Made by a program: the position numbers and the translations under genes. DNA of 64,000 bases from Mycobacterium sp. URHB0044 (GTDB lineage Bacteria; Actinomycetota; Actinomycetes; Mycobacteriales; Mycobacteriaceae). Location: assembly GCF_000620625.1 (NCBI RefSeq), contig NZ_JIAW01000010.1, positions 62,001-126,000 on the forward strand, given 5' to 3'. Below, one piece after another: positions 46,106 through 55,502 of the stretch. The notes under the pieces are model-generated. The model was not told the DNA's origin and did not search any database. It worked only from the letters and a program-made list of their open reading frames with translations. Position 1 is the stretch's first letter; every line of letters begins with the position of its first letter.

Positions 46106-46422
46106 CGGTAGCGGAGTTGACGGACGACGACTTCGACGCCGCGGTGACGGACAGTGCCGTCCCCGTACTGGTCGACTTCTGGGCGCCATGGTGCGGCCCC
46201 TGTCGCATGATGGCCCCCATCCTGGACGGGATCGCCGAGAACTTCGCCGGCCGGCTGGCGGTGGTCAAGGTGAACATCGACGACAACCCCGCACTGGTCG
46301 ATGCCTATTCCGTTCAGTCGATACCGGCGCTGTGCCTGATCACCGACGGCACCGTCGTCAAACGCATCGTCGGCGCGAAGTCGAAGTCGGCACTCATCCG
46401 CGAATTAACAGACGTTCTATAG
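46102..46422 (+). CDS. Thioredoxin
   Basis: A 106-residue thioredoxin with the full active site FWAPWCGPCRMMAPIL and the cis-Pro SIPALCLI. It is cytoplasmic with no signal peptide. It is translationally coupled to the AhpD-like gene, so a dedicated electron donor is the simple reading. It is an accessory copy, not at the chromosomal trx locus next to trxB. Confidence 0.9.
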   Translation: MTVAELTDDDFDAAVTDSAVPVLVDFWAPWCGPCRMMAPILDGIAENFAGRLAVVKVNIDDNPALVDAYSVQSIPALCLITDGTVVKRIVGAKSKSALIRELTDVL

Positions 46423-46444
46423 GGATTCGATCCAAGGAGGCAGC

Positions 46445-47284
46445 ATGACATCCATTCGACGGCTCGAGGGCAAAGTCGCCATCGTCACCGGAGGCGCGTC
46501 GGGAATCGGCGCCGCCACCGCGCGGCGTCTCGTGGCCGAAGGCGCCCGCGTGGCGATCGGCGACCTGAACGGCTCCCGCGCCGAGCTGCTGGCGGCCGAG
46601 ATCGGCGACGCCGCGGTCGGCATCCAATTCGACGCAGGTGACGTCACATCGGTGGAACACCTCGTCGAACGCACCGTCGACCGGTTCGGCCGCCTCGACA
46701 TCCTGCACAACAACGCCGCGATCATGGCCCCCGAGGTCATCGGCAACGACACCAACCCGGTGGACATCGACTTCTCGGTGTGGGACAAGACGATGGAGGT
46801 GAATCTGCGCGGCTACCTGGCCGGCTGCAAGTACGCGATACCGCACATGATCCGCTCGGGCGGCGGCTCGATCATTCTCACCGCATCCGGCTCCGCGGTC
46901 TTCGGTGACCTGTCCAACATCGCCTACGGGACGTCGAAGGCGGGGATCCTCGGTCTGAATCGGTACGTCGCCACGATCTATGGGTCGCAGGGAATCCGTT
47001 GCAACGCCATCAATCCCGGCCTCATCCGGACTGACGGCAACAAGGGAAACGTGCCCGACGCAATGTTGCCGATCATGGAACGCAACACCCTGGTGCCGCG
47101 GCTCGGCAAGGCCGAGGACATCGCGGCCGCGGTCGCGTTCCTCGCCTCCGACGACGCGGCGTTCATCACCGGAATCGCCATCAACGTCGACGGCGGCATG
47201 TTGTGTCACGCGCCCTACATGTCGGACTTCCTCGAGGCCTACGGTGCAGGCCAGGCATTCGGTGTCGCCACGGCCAACGCCTAG
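46445..47284 (+). CDS. Short-chain dehydrogenase/reductase
   Basis: A 279-residue classical SDR: NAD(P) loop TGGASGIGAATAR, Asp-containing IGDLNGS suggesting NAD preference, LHNNAAI, the Ser region ILTASGSAVF, the catalytic YGTSK and a C-terminal NVDGGMLC. AAGGAGG precedes the ATG. It probably oxidises a secondary alcohol in the catabolic pathway. Substrate unknown. Confidence 0.87.
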   Translation: MTSIRRLEGKVAIVTGGASGIGAATARRLVAEGARVAIGDLNGSRAELLAAEIGDAAVGIQFDAGDVTSVEHLVERTVDRFGRLDILHNNAAIMAPEVIGNDTNPVDIDFSVWDKTMEVNLRGYLAGCKYAIPHMIRSGGGSIILTASGSAVFGDLSNIAYGTSKAGILGLNRYVATIYGSQGIRCNAINPGLIRTDGNKGNVPDAMLPIMERNTLVPRLGKAEDIAAAVAFLASDDAAFITGIAINVDGGMLCHAPYMSDFLEAYGAGQAFGVATANA

Positions 47285-47291
47285 GCACGTG

Positions 47292-48041
47292 ATGACGGAT
47301 CGACTGAACGGACACGTCGCACTGGTCACCGGCGCAGGTCAGGGGATCGGCCGCGGTGTCGCGCTGGCCCTCGCGAAGGAGGGTGCGATGGTGGCTGTCG
47401 CGGGCCGGACCCTGGCGAAGTGCGAGGCCGTTGCGGAAGAGATCAGAGCGCTTGGCGGCGAGGCACTTCCACTCGCGTGCGATGTGAGTGTGCGGTCGCA
47501 GGTCGCACAGGCGGTGAGCGCGACGGTCGAGGCGTTCGGCGGGCTGGACGTGCTGGTGAACAATGCGCAGACTTCCGTTCAGCGCAGTTTGGAGGACACC
47601 ACCGACGCCGACGTCGAATTGGCTTGGCAGACGGGCGCCCTCGGCACCCTGTATGCCATGCAGGCAGCGCTGCCGCATCTTCGCGAGCGCGGCGGCGGCA
47701 CGATCGTGAACTTCGGGTCCAGTACGGCGATCGAGGGCAATGCGACCTTCGGCTCCTACGCGATGGCCAAGGAGGCAATCCGTGGGCTGTCCCGCGTGGC
47801 CGCCAGGGAGTGGGGACGCTACGGCATCCGGGTGAACGTCATCGTGCCGAATGCGTTGTCACCGGCAGCGGAGAGCTTCCGTGACGGCAGTCCCGAGCGG
47901 TTCGCGCGCATGCAGGCCCGCATCCCGCTCGGGCGGGTCGGTGACCCGGAACTCGACATCGGCAGGGCGGTGGTGGCACTGGCGTCCGACGAGTTGACCT
48001 ACATGTCGGCCCAAACGCTCATGCTGACCGGCGGGGCCTGA
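47292..48041 (+). CDS. Short-chain dehydrogenase/reductase
   Basis: A 249-residue SDR with TGAGQGIGRGVA, AGRTLAKCE (Arg after the second strand suggests NADP), VNNAQTS where the usual NNAG Gly is Gln, FGSSTAIEG and the catalytic SYAMAKEA. The ATG at 47292 is seven bases after the previous gene; GTG 47289 is an alternative. The upstream frame is a shadow of the first SDR. Its stop overlaps the next ATG (TGATG). Confidence 0.85.
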   Translation: MTDRLNGHVALVTGAGQGIGRGVALALAKEGAMVAVAGRTLAKCEAVAEEIRALGGEALPLACDVSVRSQVAQAVSATVEAFGGLDVLVNNAQTSVQRSLEDTTDADVELAWQTGALGTLYAMQAALPHLRERGGGTIVNFGSSTAIEGNATFGSYAMAKEAIRGLSRVAAREWGRYGIRVNVIVPNALSPAAESFRDGSPERFARMQARIPLGRVGDPELDIGRAVVALASDELTYMSAQTLMLTGGA

Positions 48042-48595
48042 TGAGTGACGCGGACCTCCTCGACCGCATCGCCCGCATCGAGGACCGCCTCGAAATCGAC
48101 CAGCTGCCCATCCGCTATGCGCTCGCGGTGGATGCGCGCGACGTCGATTCCTGGCTTGCGCTGTTCGTGCCCGACGTCCACGTCGGGCGGGAGGCAACGG
48201 GACGGGAAGCACTTCGCGAGGTCATCACTCCCCAGCTGCGGTGGTTCTACCGCTCGATCCACCAGATCGTCGGGCATCGGGTGGAACTGCTCGGTCCCGA
48301 TACGGCGCGAGGTCACGTCTACTGTCGCGCCGAACACGAGGTCGGTCAGCAGTGGGTCGTGATGGCGATCCGGTACGACGACGACTATCGAAAGATGGAC
48401 GGACAGTGGCTGTTCAGCCGCCGCCGCGAGCGCCACTGGTATGCCGCCGACGTGACCGATCAACCCCAGTCCGTGGCGTTCGACGGCTGGGACATCCCGT
48501 CCGGTCCGCCGAACCTGCCGGGCTCGAACCCCACCTGGTCGTCGTTCTGGACCGGTCACGACGCCTCGGGGATCACCGACGCGCCCGTGCACTAG
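48041..48595 (+). CDS. SnoaL/NTF2-like protein
   Basis: A 184-residue alpha+beta barrel of the NTF2 superfamily (IEDRLEIDQLPIRYALAVDARDVDSWLALFVPDVHVG at the start, and FSRRRERHWYAADV at the end of the sheet). Such proteins are hydratases, dehydratases, isomerases or ring-hydroxylating small subunits; the position with SDR genes fits a dehydratase or isomerase in catabolism. Which one is not decidable from sequence. It ends the operon from promoter B. Confidence 0.75.
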   Translation: MSDADLLDRIARIEDRLEIDQLPIRYALAVDARDVDSWLALFVPDVHVGREATGREALREVITPQLRWFYRSIHQIVGHRVELLGPDTARGHVYCRAEHEVGQQWVVMAIRYDDDYRKMDGQWLFSRRRERHWYAADVTDQPQSVAFDGWDIPSGPPNLPGSNPTWSSFWTGHDASGITDAPVH

Positions 48596-48629
48596 ATCCG
48601 TCGATGGTATTGCCCATATCGGCGAACTA

Positions 48630-48658
48630 TTGACCTCTTTCCGGCTGTGCGCTACAAA
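48630..48658 (+). promoter_or_regulatory. Candidate promoter for the acyl-CoA ligase operon
   Basis: TTGACC (48630-48635), a 17-base spacer and TACAAA (48653-48658) lie 46 bases before the GTG at 48704, in the 108-bp gap between the NTF2-like gene and the ligase. The element lacks the inverted repeat of promoters A and B, so this second operon is likely under different control, perhaps the GntR protein encoded further down. Confidence 0.5.
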
Positions 48659-48703
48659 GAGACATCGAAGGTATCCGGCTGATGACCGGAGTTAAGAGGT
48701 CGA

Positions 48704-50329
48704 GTGACGCCCACTTCCGCTGAACCGGAATCGGTGATCGGCGTGCTGCAACTCCAGGCCGAGTGCCGGGGTGATGCGCCCTTCCTCGTCGACGACGCAG
48801 CCCAGTGGAGCTACGGCGACGTCCACACGCTGGCGAAACGGCGCGCGTCGGCCTTTGCCGAGATGGGCATCGGCCGCGGCGACACCGTCGCATTCTTCAT
48901 GGAAAACTCTGCGCAGCAAGTTATCTCATCGTTCGCAGTGAACATGCTTGGCGGAATCTGGTCGCCTGCCAACGTCGATTATCGTGGCGAATGGCTCGCG
49001 TCGAACCTGATGGACATCGCCTCCGACGTGCTCGTCGTCGACGCTCACCTGTTGCCCTTGGTCAACGAGTTGAGTGCCGTGTCGTTCAAGCACGTCATCA
49101 TCAACGGTTCGACAGACCTCCCGCCGGCCGGGGGAGCGACGTTCCACGAGCTGGCTTCGCTGGATGGCCGCCCCGAGTTTCCCGGCCAGCTGAACACTCG
49201 CATCGGCGACACCACGGCGGTGTTGTGGACGTCGGGGACCACCGGCAAGTCCAAGGGCGTCATGCAGAGCAATCACAGCTGGCTGCTGTGGAGCCGACGG
49301 CACAATGAGGTGTTCCGCGACGGAATCCGCGAGGGTGAGCGCTTCTACGGGTGTACGCCGATGTACAACTCCGGCGGCTGGATCATGAACATCTACCCGG
49401 CGCTGGTTTCTGGCTCGGCGGCGTGCATCGACAAGAAGTTCTCGGTGTCGAACTTCTGGGATCGGGTGCGGTTCTACGATGCCAACCACGTGATGACGCT
49501 TGGCACGATGCACCTCTATCTGTGGAATGCGCCGGAGCGCGCCGACGACTCCGACAACCCCTTGCGCACGATGATGACGAACCCCGTGATCCCCGCCATT
49601 CTCGAGCCCTTCATGAAACGCTTCGGCATCGATCGCGTGTTCGGCGGCTACGGGCAAAGCGAAATCATGGGCGCCACCACGTATCACAGTGACATGCCAG
49701 GGTTGAAGCCCGGTTCCTGCGGATACGTACGCGACGGCGACCCGGTGCAGACCGCGGTACTCGACGACGACGACCGCCCCGTACCGGTCGGCGAAGTGGG
49801 GGAGATCTGCGTGCGGCCCAACGAGCCGTACGCCCTGTACTCCGGCTACTTCAATCAACCCGAAGAAACCATCACCGCCTGGCGCAACATGTGGCATCAC
49901 ACCGGAGACCTCGGCCGCGTCGACGAGGACGGTGAACTGTTCTTCGTCGACCGCAAGAAGGACTCGCTTCGGCACAAGGGACGCAACACGTCGACCTTCG
50001 AAGTCGAACACATTGCACGCCAACACCCAGCGGTGGCCCAGGTTGCGGCGGTGGGGGTCGCGGTCGAGGACTTCGCGAGCGAGGAGGAGCTCAAGATCTG
50101 CCTCGTCGCCCACGAGGGCCAGCACATCGATCCGCTCGAGTTCTGCAAGTTCATGGATGCCAAGGCGCCGTACTTCTTCGTGCCCCGCTACGTCGACGTG
50201 CTCGACGCCCTACCCATGACACCGACCAACAAGGTGCAGAAGTTCAAGCTTCGCGAACGCGGAAACACCTCGGCCACTTGGGATCGCGAAACCGACGCCC
50301 CCAACTGGAAACCCACGCGCAACCGGTAG
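48704..50329 (+). CDS. Acyl-CoA synthetase (CaiC-like AMP-dependent ligase)
   Basis: A 541-residue adenylate-forming enzyme: phosphate loop VLWTSGTTGKSKGVMQSN, acyl pocket GGYGQSEIMGATT, hinge HHTGDLGRVDEDGELFFVDRKKDSLRHKG and catalytic Lys near TNKVQKFK. It resembles crotonobetaine/carnitine CoA ligases. It would activate a carboxylic acid with ATP and CoA at the entry of the pathway. Starts at GTG 48704, the first gene after the promoter at 48630. Confidence 0.87.
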   Translation: MTPTSAEPESVIGVLQLQAECRGDAPFLVDDAAQWSYGDVHTLAKRRASAFAEMGIGRGDTVAFFMENSAQQVISSFAVNMLGGIWSPANVDYRGEWLASNLMDIASDVLVVDAHLLPLVNELSAVSFKHVIINGSTDLPPAGGATFHELASLDGRPEFPGQLNTRIGDTTAVLWTSGTTGKSKGVMQSNHSWLLWSRRHNEVFRDGIREGERFYGCTPMYNSGGWIMNIYPALVSGSAACIDKKFSVSNFWDRVRFYDANHVMTLGTMHLYLWNAPERADDSDNPLRTMMTNPVIPAILEPFMKRFGIDRVFGGYGQSEIMGATTYHSDMPGLKPGSCGYVRDGDPVQTAVLDDDDRPVPVGEVGEICVRPNEPYALYSGYFNQPEETITAWRNMWHHTGDLGRVDEDGELFFVDRKKDSLRHKGRNTSTFEVEHIARQHPAVAQVAAVGVAVEDFASEEELKICLVAHEGQHIDPLEFCKFMDAKAPYFFVPRYVDVLDALPMTPTNKVQKFKLRERGNTSATWDRETDAPNWKPTRNR

Positions 50330-50339
50330 CGGCGACACC

Positions 50340-51092
50340 ATGACCAACGGTTCCGCGACACCTGCCGCGGTGGCATTCATCCACGGCGGAGTGCACACCG
50401 GACGGTGCTGGGATGACACCATCACCACCATCCGGGAGCTCCTGCCCTCCACCGAGGCGTTCGCAGTGGATTTGCCGGGACGCCGTGACATTCCCGGCGA
50501 CTTGGCCACCCTGACCCGCCAAGGCTGCGTGGACAGCCTGGCCGAGCAGATCTCCGAACGCGTTGGGCCCGGGGGCGGCCCTGTGGTGATCGTCGGTCAT
50601 TCGCTCGCCGGTGTCGTCATACCCGGACTCGTGCACCGCCTCGGCGTGCACCGTGTGCAGCGCGTCGTCTTCGTGGCATGTTGCATGCCGCCACCGGGAC
50701 GCAGCGTCCTGCAAACCCTTCCATTTCCGCTCGACCGATTCGCTCGGCGCATCGTCGAACGAGCGCCGATCATCGAGGCCCCGCGGGCGTTGGTGCGGTA
50801 CATGTTCGGCAACCGGGCCACCCCTGCGCAACGTGTCGCCATGCGAGCCAACCTCTGCGCGGAGAGTTCGGCGCTCGTCACCGGCACGTCGATGGTGCGG
50901 CTGCCCCCGAGCGTGCCCACCAGCTGGATACTGACCGAGCATGATCGGGCACTGCCGCCGCGCCTGCAGCGCAAGTTCATCCGCGAGTTGGGTGGCGTCG
51001 ACACCGTGGTCACGATCGACTCCGGACACGAACCAATGTTCACCGCCCCACGTGAGCTCGCCCATCACGTCGTCCGGTGCGTCGCATGCTGA
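50340..51092 (+). CDS. Alpha/beta hydrolase
   Basis: A 250-residue cytoplasmic alpha/beta hydrolase of the esterase/salicylate-esterase type: oxyanion FIHGGVHTGRCWDD, nucleophile elbow VVIVGHSLAG, TEHDRALPP with the Asp, and SGHEPMF with the His. It could open a lactone or cleave an ester or C-C bond in the pathway. The start is 10 bases after the ligase stop, and the end overlaps the next ligase by seven bases. Confidence 0.8.
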   Translation: MTNGSATPAAVAFIHGGVHTGRCWDDTITTIRELLPSTEAFAVDLPGRRDIPGDLATLTRQGCVDSLAEQISERVGPGGGPVVIVGHSLAGVVIPGLVHRLGVHRVQRVVFVACCMPPPGRSVLQTLPFPLDRFARRIVERAPIIEAPRALVRYMFGNRATPAQRVAMRANLCAESSALVTGTSMVRLPPSVPTSWILTEHDRALPPRLQRKFIRELGGVDTVVTIDSGHEPMFTAPRELAHHVVRCVAC

Positions 51093-52630
51093 TCGGTGAA
51101 TTGTTGGCGGACGCCGCCACGAACTGGCCCGACCGGGCCGCCGTCATCGCTGGCGACGTCCACTGGACCTTCGCCGAGCTGAACGCGAGGATGCTTCGGC
51201 TGGCCGGTGCACTGTCGGAACTCGCGGACACGGGTGATCGAGTGGCCATCTTGGCGCGCAACGTCCCCGAGTACGTCGAGGCACTGTATGCCGTGCCCTC
51301 CGCAGGCATGATCTTGACGCTGCTGAACTATCGGCTGCATCCCAGGGAATGGGTCGACATCATGAATGCGGTCGACGCCAGGGTGCTGCTGGTCGACCCC
51401 GAACTCTTGGAGTCGATCCGACCGTTCCTCGACGACGTGGCTGCCCTCGACCACGTCCTGGTGATCGGCAATGCGGACGACCAGGACCGCTCGTTGGACG
51501 CCGCGATCGCCGCGGCTGGCGCATTTGACGCACCGATTGAAGTGTCGGACGACACCCCCGCGTGGCTGGTGTACACCAGCGGGACAACCGGTTTCCCCAA
51601 GGGGGCGCAGATCACGCATCGTGGGATCATCGCCGCGGCAGCGGGCACCATGCTCTCGGTACACCCGCGGGACGTCGACCGGTATCTGATGACGTTCCCG
51701 CTCTGTCATGTATCGGCATTCCAGGTGCCGACCTATCATGCCTGCGGCGTCCCGATCACGCTGATGCCCACCTTCGAGGCGGGTGCCTTCCTGAAAACGA
51801 TCGACCAGCAACGCATTACGCTCACTTCGTTGGCTCCAACCATGGCGGCCTTCGTCCTCGATCACCCCGACCTCGACCAGCACGACCTTTCGTCGCTGCG
51901 AAGCGTCGGTTACGGCGGGATGCCGATGCCGCCGACCGTCGCAAGGGCACTGATCGATCGGCTCGGTCCGGTGCTCGTCACGGGATTCGGTCAAACCGAA
52001 TCGACCGGCTGGGTCACGGCCCTCTCGCCGGACGACCACGTACGCGCGCTCTCGGGAGAGGAACGGCTGCTCACCTCGTGCGGGCGGGCGTTGCCTTTCA
52101 TCGGCCTCCGCGTCGTGGACGACGCGATGCGCGACACCGCGCCCGGCGAACCCGGTGAGCTGATCATCCGCGGCGACTTGACTTTCGGAGGGTATTGGAA
52201 CGACCCGGAGTCGACGGCCGCGGCCTACGCCGGCGGTTGGTTGCACACCGGCGACGTCGTCACGAAGGACGACGAGGGGTTCGTCTTCCTGGTCGACCGC
52301 AAGAAGGACATGATCGTCTCGGGCGGCCAGAACGTCTACTCCACGCAGGTCGAGCTGGTTCTGCAACGACATCCGGCGGTCGCCGAGGTGGCGGTGATCG
52401 GTCTACCGGACCCGCTATGGGGCGAAACCGTCACCGCCGTCGTGGTTCCGCACGCAGGGATGACGATCGACGGGTCGGAGTTGATCTCCGCTTGCGGCGA
52501 GGAACTGGCCCGATTCAAGGTTCCGCGGCACGTGTTCGTCGCCGAAGCCCTGCCGAAGACGGTTACCGGCAAGGTCCTCAAGCGTGAATTGCGTACCCGT
52601 TATGCGCTCGAGCTCAGCAGCGCCCCATGA
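51086..52630 (+). CDS. Acyl-CoA synthetase (AMP-dependent ligase)
   Basis: A 514-residue ligase with AWLVYTSGTTGFPKGAQITH, YGGMPMPP, TGFGQTESTGW, LHTGDVVTKDDEGFVFLVDRKKDMIVSGGQNVYS and the C-terminal catalytic Lys in PKTVTGKVLKRELR. It is a second CoA-activating enzyme in the same operon, distinct in sequence from the one at 48704, so either two acids or two stages of one pathway are activated. The ATG at 51086 overlaps the hydrolase stop; GTG 51077 would add three residues. Confidence 0.87.
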   Translation: MLIGELLADAATNWPDRAAVIAGDVHWTFAELNARMLRLAGALSELADTGDRVAILARNVPEYVEALYAVPSAGMILTLLNYRLHPREWVDIMNAVDARVLLVDPELLESIRPFLDDVAALDHVLVIGNADDQDRSLDAAIAAAGAFDAPIEVSDDTPAWLVYTSGTTGFPKGAQITHRGIIAAAAGTMLSVHPRDVDRYLMTFPLCHVSAFQVPTYHACGVPITLMPTFEAGAFLKTIDQQRITLTSLAPTMAAFVLDHPDLDQHDLSSLRSVGYGGMPMPPTVARALIDRLGPVLVTGFGQTESTGWVTALSPDDHVRALSGEERLLTSCGRALPFIGLRVVDDAMRDTAPGEPGELIIRGDLTFGGYWNDPESTAAAYAGGWLHTGDVVTKDDEGFVFLVDRKKDMIVSGGQNVYSTQVELVLQRHPAVAEVAVIGLPDPLWGETVTAVVVPHAGMTIDGSELISACGEELARFKVPRHVFVAEALPKTVTGKVLKRELRTRYALELSSAP

Positions 52631-52663
52631 CCATTTCCCGTCCCATGACAGAGCGGAATTAGC

Positions 52664-53614
52664 ATGCGCGTCGGCATCTCCTTGACGCCGGATCAACGGC
52701 AACTCGTCACCACCGCGCGGTGGGCAGAGGAGGCCGGATTCGATTACCTCGCCTGCGGCGAGCACCTGTTCTTCCACGGAGCGACACCCAACGCCTTCGT
52801 CGCCCTTGCAGCCGCAGCCGGTGCGACCGAACGCATTCGGTTGCTCAGCGCGTTGACGATCCTTCCCGTCTACCCGCCGGTCCTGGCGGCGAAGCTGGCG
52901 GCAACGCTCGACCAGGTGTCGAACGGGCGCTTCGACCTCGGCGTCGGGGTTGGCGGCGAGTATCCGCCCGAGTTCGAGTCCGTCGGCGTGCCGGTGGCCG
53001 AACGTGGGCCACGTACCGACGAAGCCCTCGAAGTGGTCTCGCGCCTACTCAGCGGCGAGCGACTCGACTTCCGCGGCAGGTGGACGGTGGTCCCCGGGTT
53101 GGCGCTGGACCCTGCGGCCGTGCAGGTGCCGGGACCACCGGTGTGGGTGGGCGGGCGGCGGCGCGCGGCCTTTCGCCGGGCCGGGCGCTTCGCGGATGTA
53201 TGGATGCCGTACCTCTACAGCCCGGATCAGCTGGCCGACAGCCTCACCACGGTACGCGAATGTGCAGCCGCGGCAGGCAGATCCGACCGCGTACGCGGGG
53301 CCATCTTCTGTTGGGGCTCGATCGATCGTGATGCCGCGGTGGCACGACGCGACGCAGTGGCCGCGACGAGCAGTACCTACCAGCAGGATTTCAGTGGACT
53401 GGCCGATCGCTACCTGGTCACTGGTACACCCGCTCAGGTGACGTCGCGGCTGCTGGAGTATCGCGATGCCGGAGCCGACACGGTCATCTTCGCCGGTCCT
53501 CGCGACCCCGTCGCGTGGCGAAGCTGCATGGATCACCTTGCAGAGGAAGTACTTCCGGCTCTCCGGGAGAGCAGCTTGCCCGTCGAACGCGAGAAGACAG
53601 AGGTTGTGAAGTGA
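52664..53614 (+). CDS. LLM-class flavin/F420-dependent oxidoreductase
   Basis: A 316-residue luciferase-like (beta/alpha)8 protein: EEAGFDYLACGEHLFF, RIRLLSALTILPVYPPVLAAKLAATLDQVSNGRFDLGVGVGGEYPPEFE and the C-terminal LVTGTPAQV. Mycobacterial members often use F420, which fbiA/fbiB in this window help make; FMN is also possible. It may be a Baeyer-Villiger type oxygenase or a reductase of the pathway. Its stop overlaps the next start. Confidence 0.84.
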   Translation: MRVGISLTPDQRQLVTTARWAEEAGFDYLACGEHLFFHGATPNAFVALAAAAGATERIRLLSALTILPVYPPVLAAKLAATLDQVSNGRFDLGVGVGGEYPPEFESVGVPVAERGPRTDEALEVVSRLLSGERLDFRGRWTVVPGLALDPAAVQVPGPPVWVGGRRRAAFRRAGRFADVWMPYLYSPDQLADSLTTVRECAAAAGRSDRVRGAIFCWGSIDRDAAVARRDAVAATSSTYQQDFSGLADRYLVTGTPAQVTSRLLEYRDAGADTVIFAGPRDPVAWRSCMDHLAEEVLPALRESSLPVEREKTEVVK

Positions 53615-54768
53615 ACGCATATGCACCACTGGCCGGCGTGAAGGTCCTCGACCTCGGGATCCTGGTCCCGGCGGCGCTGACGTCCGGCAGGCTCGCCGCT
53701 CTCGGCGCAGACGTGGTCAAGGTCGAGCAGCCGCCGCGCGGCGACCGCATCCGGTTGATCCCGCCCTATGGTGACGACGGGCAAAGTCCGCAGCACATGG
53801 CACAGAACTGGGGGAAGCGCTCCATCGGCGTCGACGTCAAGACTGACGAGGGACGCGAGCTGATACTCGCACTGATCGCCGCCGCCGACGTCGTGGTGGA
53901 AAACCAGCTGGCGGGCTTCTGGGCCCGGGTCGGCGTCGACTTCGCTGCCTTGCGTACCCAGCGGCCCGAGTTGATCGTCTGCTCCATCACCGGTTTCGGG
54001 CAAGACGGGAGTTGGTCCCAACTGCCCGCGCACGGTCTGAACATCGACGCGCTCGGGGACGGACTCACCGTCGACTGGAAGGACGGCCAACCGCACCGCG
54101 CCGCGGCCTATACCAGCTGGGCCAACGAACTCGGCACGCTGTCCGCCGCCATGGCGGTGTGTGCGGCGCTGGTGTCGGTTCGCGCGGGAGGCCCCGGCGA
54201 ATGGATCGACGTGTCGTGCTGGGACGCGTTGGTCGAGTCGCACCGCACCGAACTGGCGATGAACACACAAACGAAAGAGCCGTTCTCACTGCGCAATACA
54301 CCGTCGCAGGCGCTGTACACGACGTATCTGGCCAGCGACGACCGCCCGGTCCTGCTTGGGACGCTCGAACCCAAGTTCTGGCGGCGGTTCTGCGAAGGAA
54401 TCGGAAGGGCGGACCTGATCAAGTACCACGATGGTGCCGAAATCGCCTTTGGTGATGACGACACGCTGCTACGCGGTGAACTGGAAACCGAGTTCGCCAA
54501 GGCCCGCTCCGAGGAGTGGCTGCAACGCTTCATCGACTGGGACGTCCCCGGCGGCCCCGTCTACGACGTTCCCGCGCTCATGGCGACCGAACACTTCGCC
54601 GACCGCAAGATCATCGAGGGTCAGCCCGGCGAGTGGCCGCTCGTCACGACGGCAGTCCGATGGTTGGGCAGCGATGGTCGGGCCGGCAGTGGACTGGCCC
54701 AGCCGCCTGACTTCAACGAGCACGAGGCCGAGATCCGCAATGAGTGGCTAGCAGGAGGCCTCGAGTGA
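53611..54768 (+). CDS. Family III CoA-transferase (CaiB/BaiF type)
   Basis: A 385-residue class III CoA-transferase: LAGVKVLDLGILVPAALTSGRLAALGADVVKVE at the N-terminus and NWGKRSIGVDVKTDEGRELI are typical, with a large central domain. It moves CoA between an acyl-CoA and a free acid without ATP. The GTG at 53611 overlaps the previous stop (GTGA); a longer in-frame extension into the oxidoreductase is not used. The next gene overlaps in the same way. Confidence 0.86.
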   Translation: MNAYAPLAGVKVLDLGILVPAALTSGRLAALGADVVKVEQPPRGDRIRLIPPYGDDGQSPQHMAQNWGKRSIGVDVKTDEGRELILALIAAADVVVENQLAGFWARVGVDFAALRTQRPELIVCSITGFGQDGSWSQLPAHGLNIDALGDGLTVDWKDGQPHRAAAYTSWANELGTLSAAMAVCAALVSVRAGGPGEWIDVSCWDALVESHRTELAMNTQTKEPFSLRNTPSQALYTTYLASDDRPVLLGTLEPKFWRRFCEGIGRADLIKYHDGAEIAFGDDDTLLRGELETEFAKARSEEWLQRFIDWDVPGGPVYDVPALMATEHFADRKIIEGQPGEWPLVTTAVRWLGSDGRAGSGLAQPPDFNEHEAEIRNEWLAGGLE

Positions 54769-55502
54769 CGCAGGTGGTGACGCAATCAACCCAGGACGTC
54801 GGCGGCACCTTGGGCGCACAGCTCGCGAACAAGATCGAGGAAGAAATTCGCCGAAAGGGCTGGCGCGAGGGACATCTGATCGGCTCGGAATCCGAACTGA
54901 CCACGAGATTCGAAGTCGGCGTCGCCGCGGTCAGGGAGGCGTCGCGCATCCTGGAGGCGCGAGGCTTGGCGCGGGTCCGACGTGGGCCGGGCGGCGGTTT
55001 GTCCGTAACGACGCCCGACCGCGGACTGGTCACCGACGCAGCCCGGCGTCACCTCGAGCACGTCGGTGTCGAACGCGACGAGTTGTTCGCGGTGTGGCTG
55101 GCCCTCGAGCAACTCGCGATCAGGAAGTTGGCCGCCGGTATCGAACCCGTTGGCGCCGAACGACTCCGCGCGGTGCTGCGCCGCGAGGACCAGCACCGCT
55201 CCCATGTCTGGCAGGACCTGCCCAACATCCACATGGAGATCGCTCGGCAGGCAGGCAATCGCGCGCTGGAGCTGTTCGTCGAGGTGCTCACGCAACTGTG
55301 TTTGAGCCAGTTCGCCCCGGGCAATGATCCTCAGCCCGTGCTGGCGTGGCTGCACGCGCGGCACGAGGAGATCGTCGAGGCGGTGATCGGCGGTGACGCC
55401 GCCATGGCCCAACTTCACCTACGCCGCCTGATCGACGAGTTCGCCCGCCCGGACGGCAAATTCGCCACCCAGACATCCTCTGATCAACGAAAGGTCCAAT
55501 GA
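54765..55502 (+). CDS. GntR-family regulator (FadR/FCD-like)
   Basis: A 245-residue regulator: winged helix with GTLGAQLANKIEEEIRRKGWREGHLIGSESELTTRFEVGVAAVREASRILEARGLARVRRGPGGG (about residues 15-85), then an all-helical FCD-like ligand domain with conserved His residues (HRSHVW, NIHMEIARQAGN). It is inside the catabolic operon between the CoA-transferase and the Rieske oxygenase and translationally coupled to both, so probably controls this operon in response to an acid or acyl-CoA. Confidence 0.85.
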   Translation: MTQVVTQSTQDVGGTLGAQLANKIEEEIRRKGWREGHLIGSESELTTRFEVGVAAVREASRILEARGLARVRRGPGGGLSVTTPDRGLVTDAARRHLEHVGVERDELFAVWLALEQLAIRKLAAGIEPVGAERLRAVLRREDQHRSHVWQDLPNIHMEIARQAGNRALELFVEVLTQLCLSQFAPGNDPQPVLAWLHARHEEIVEAVIGGDAAMAQLHLRRLIDEFARPDGKFATQTSSDQRKVQ

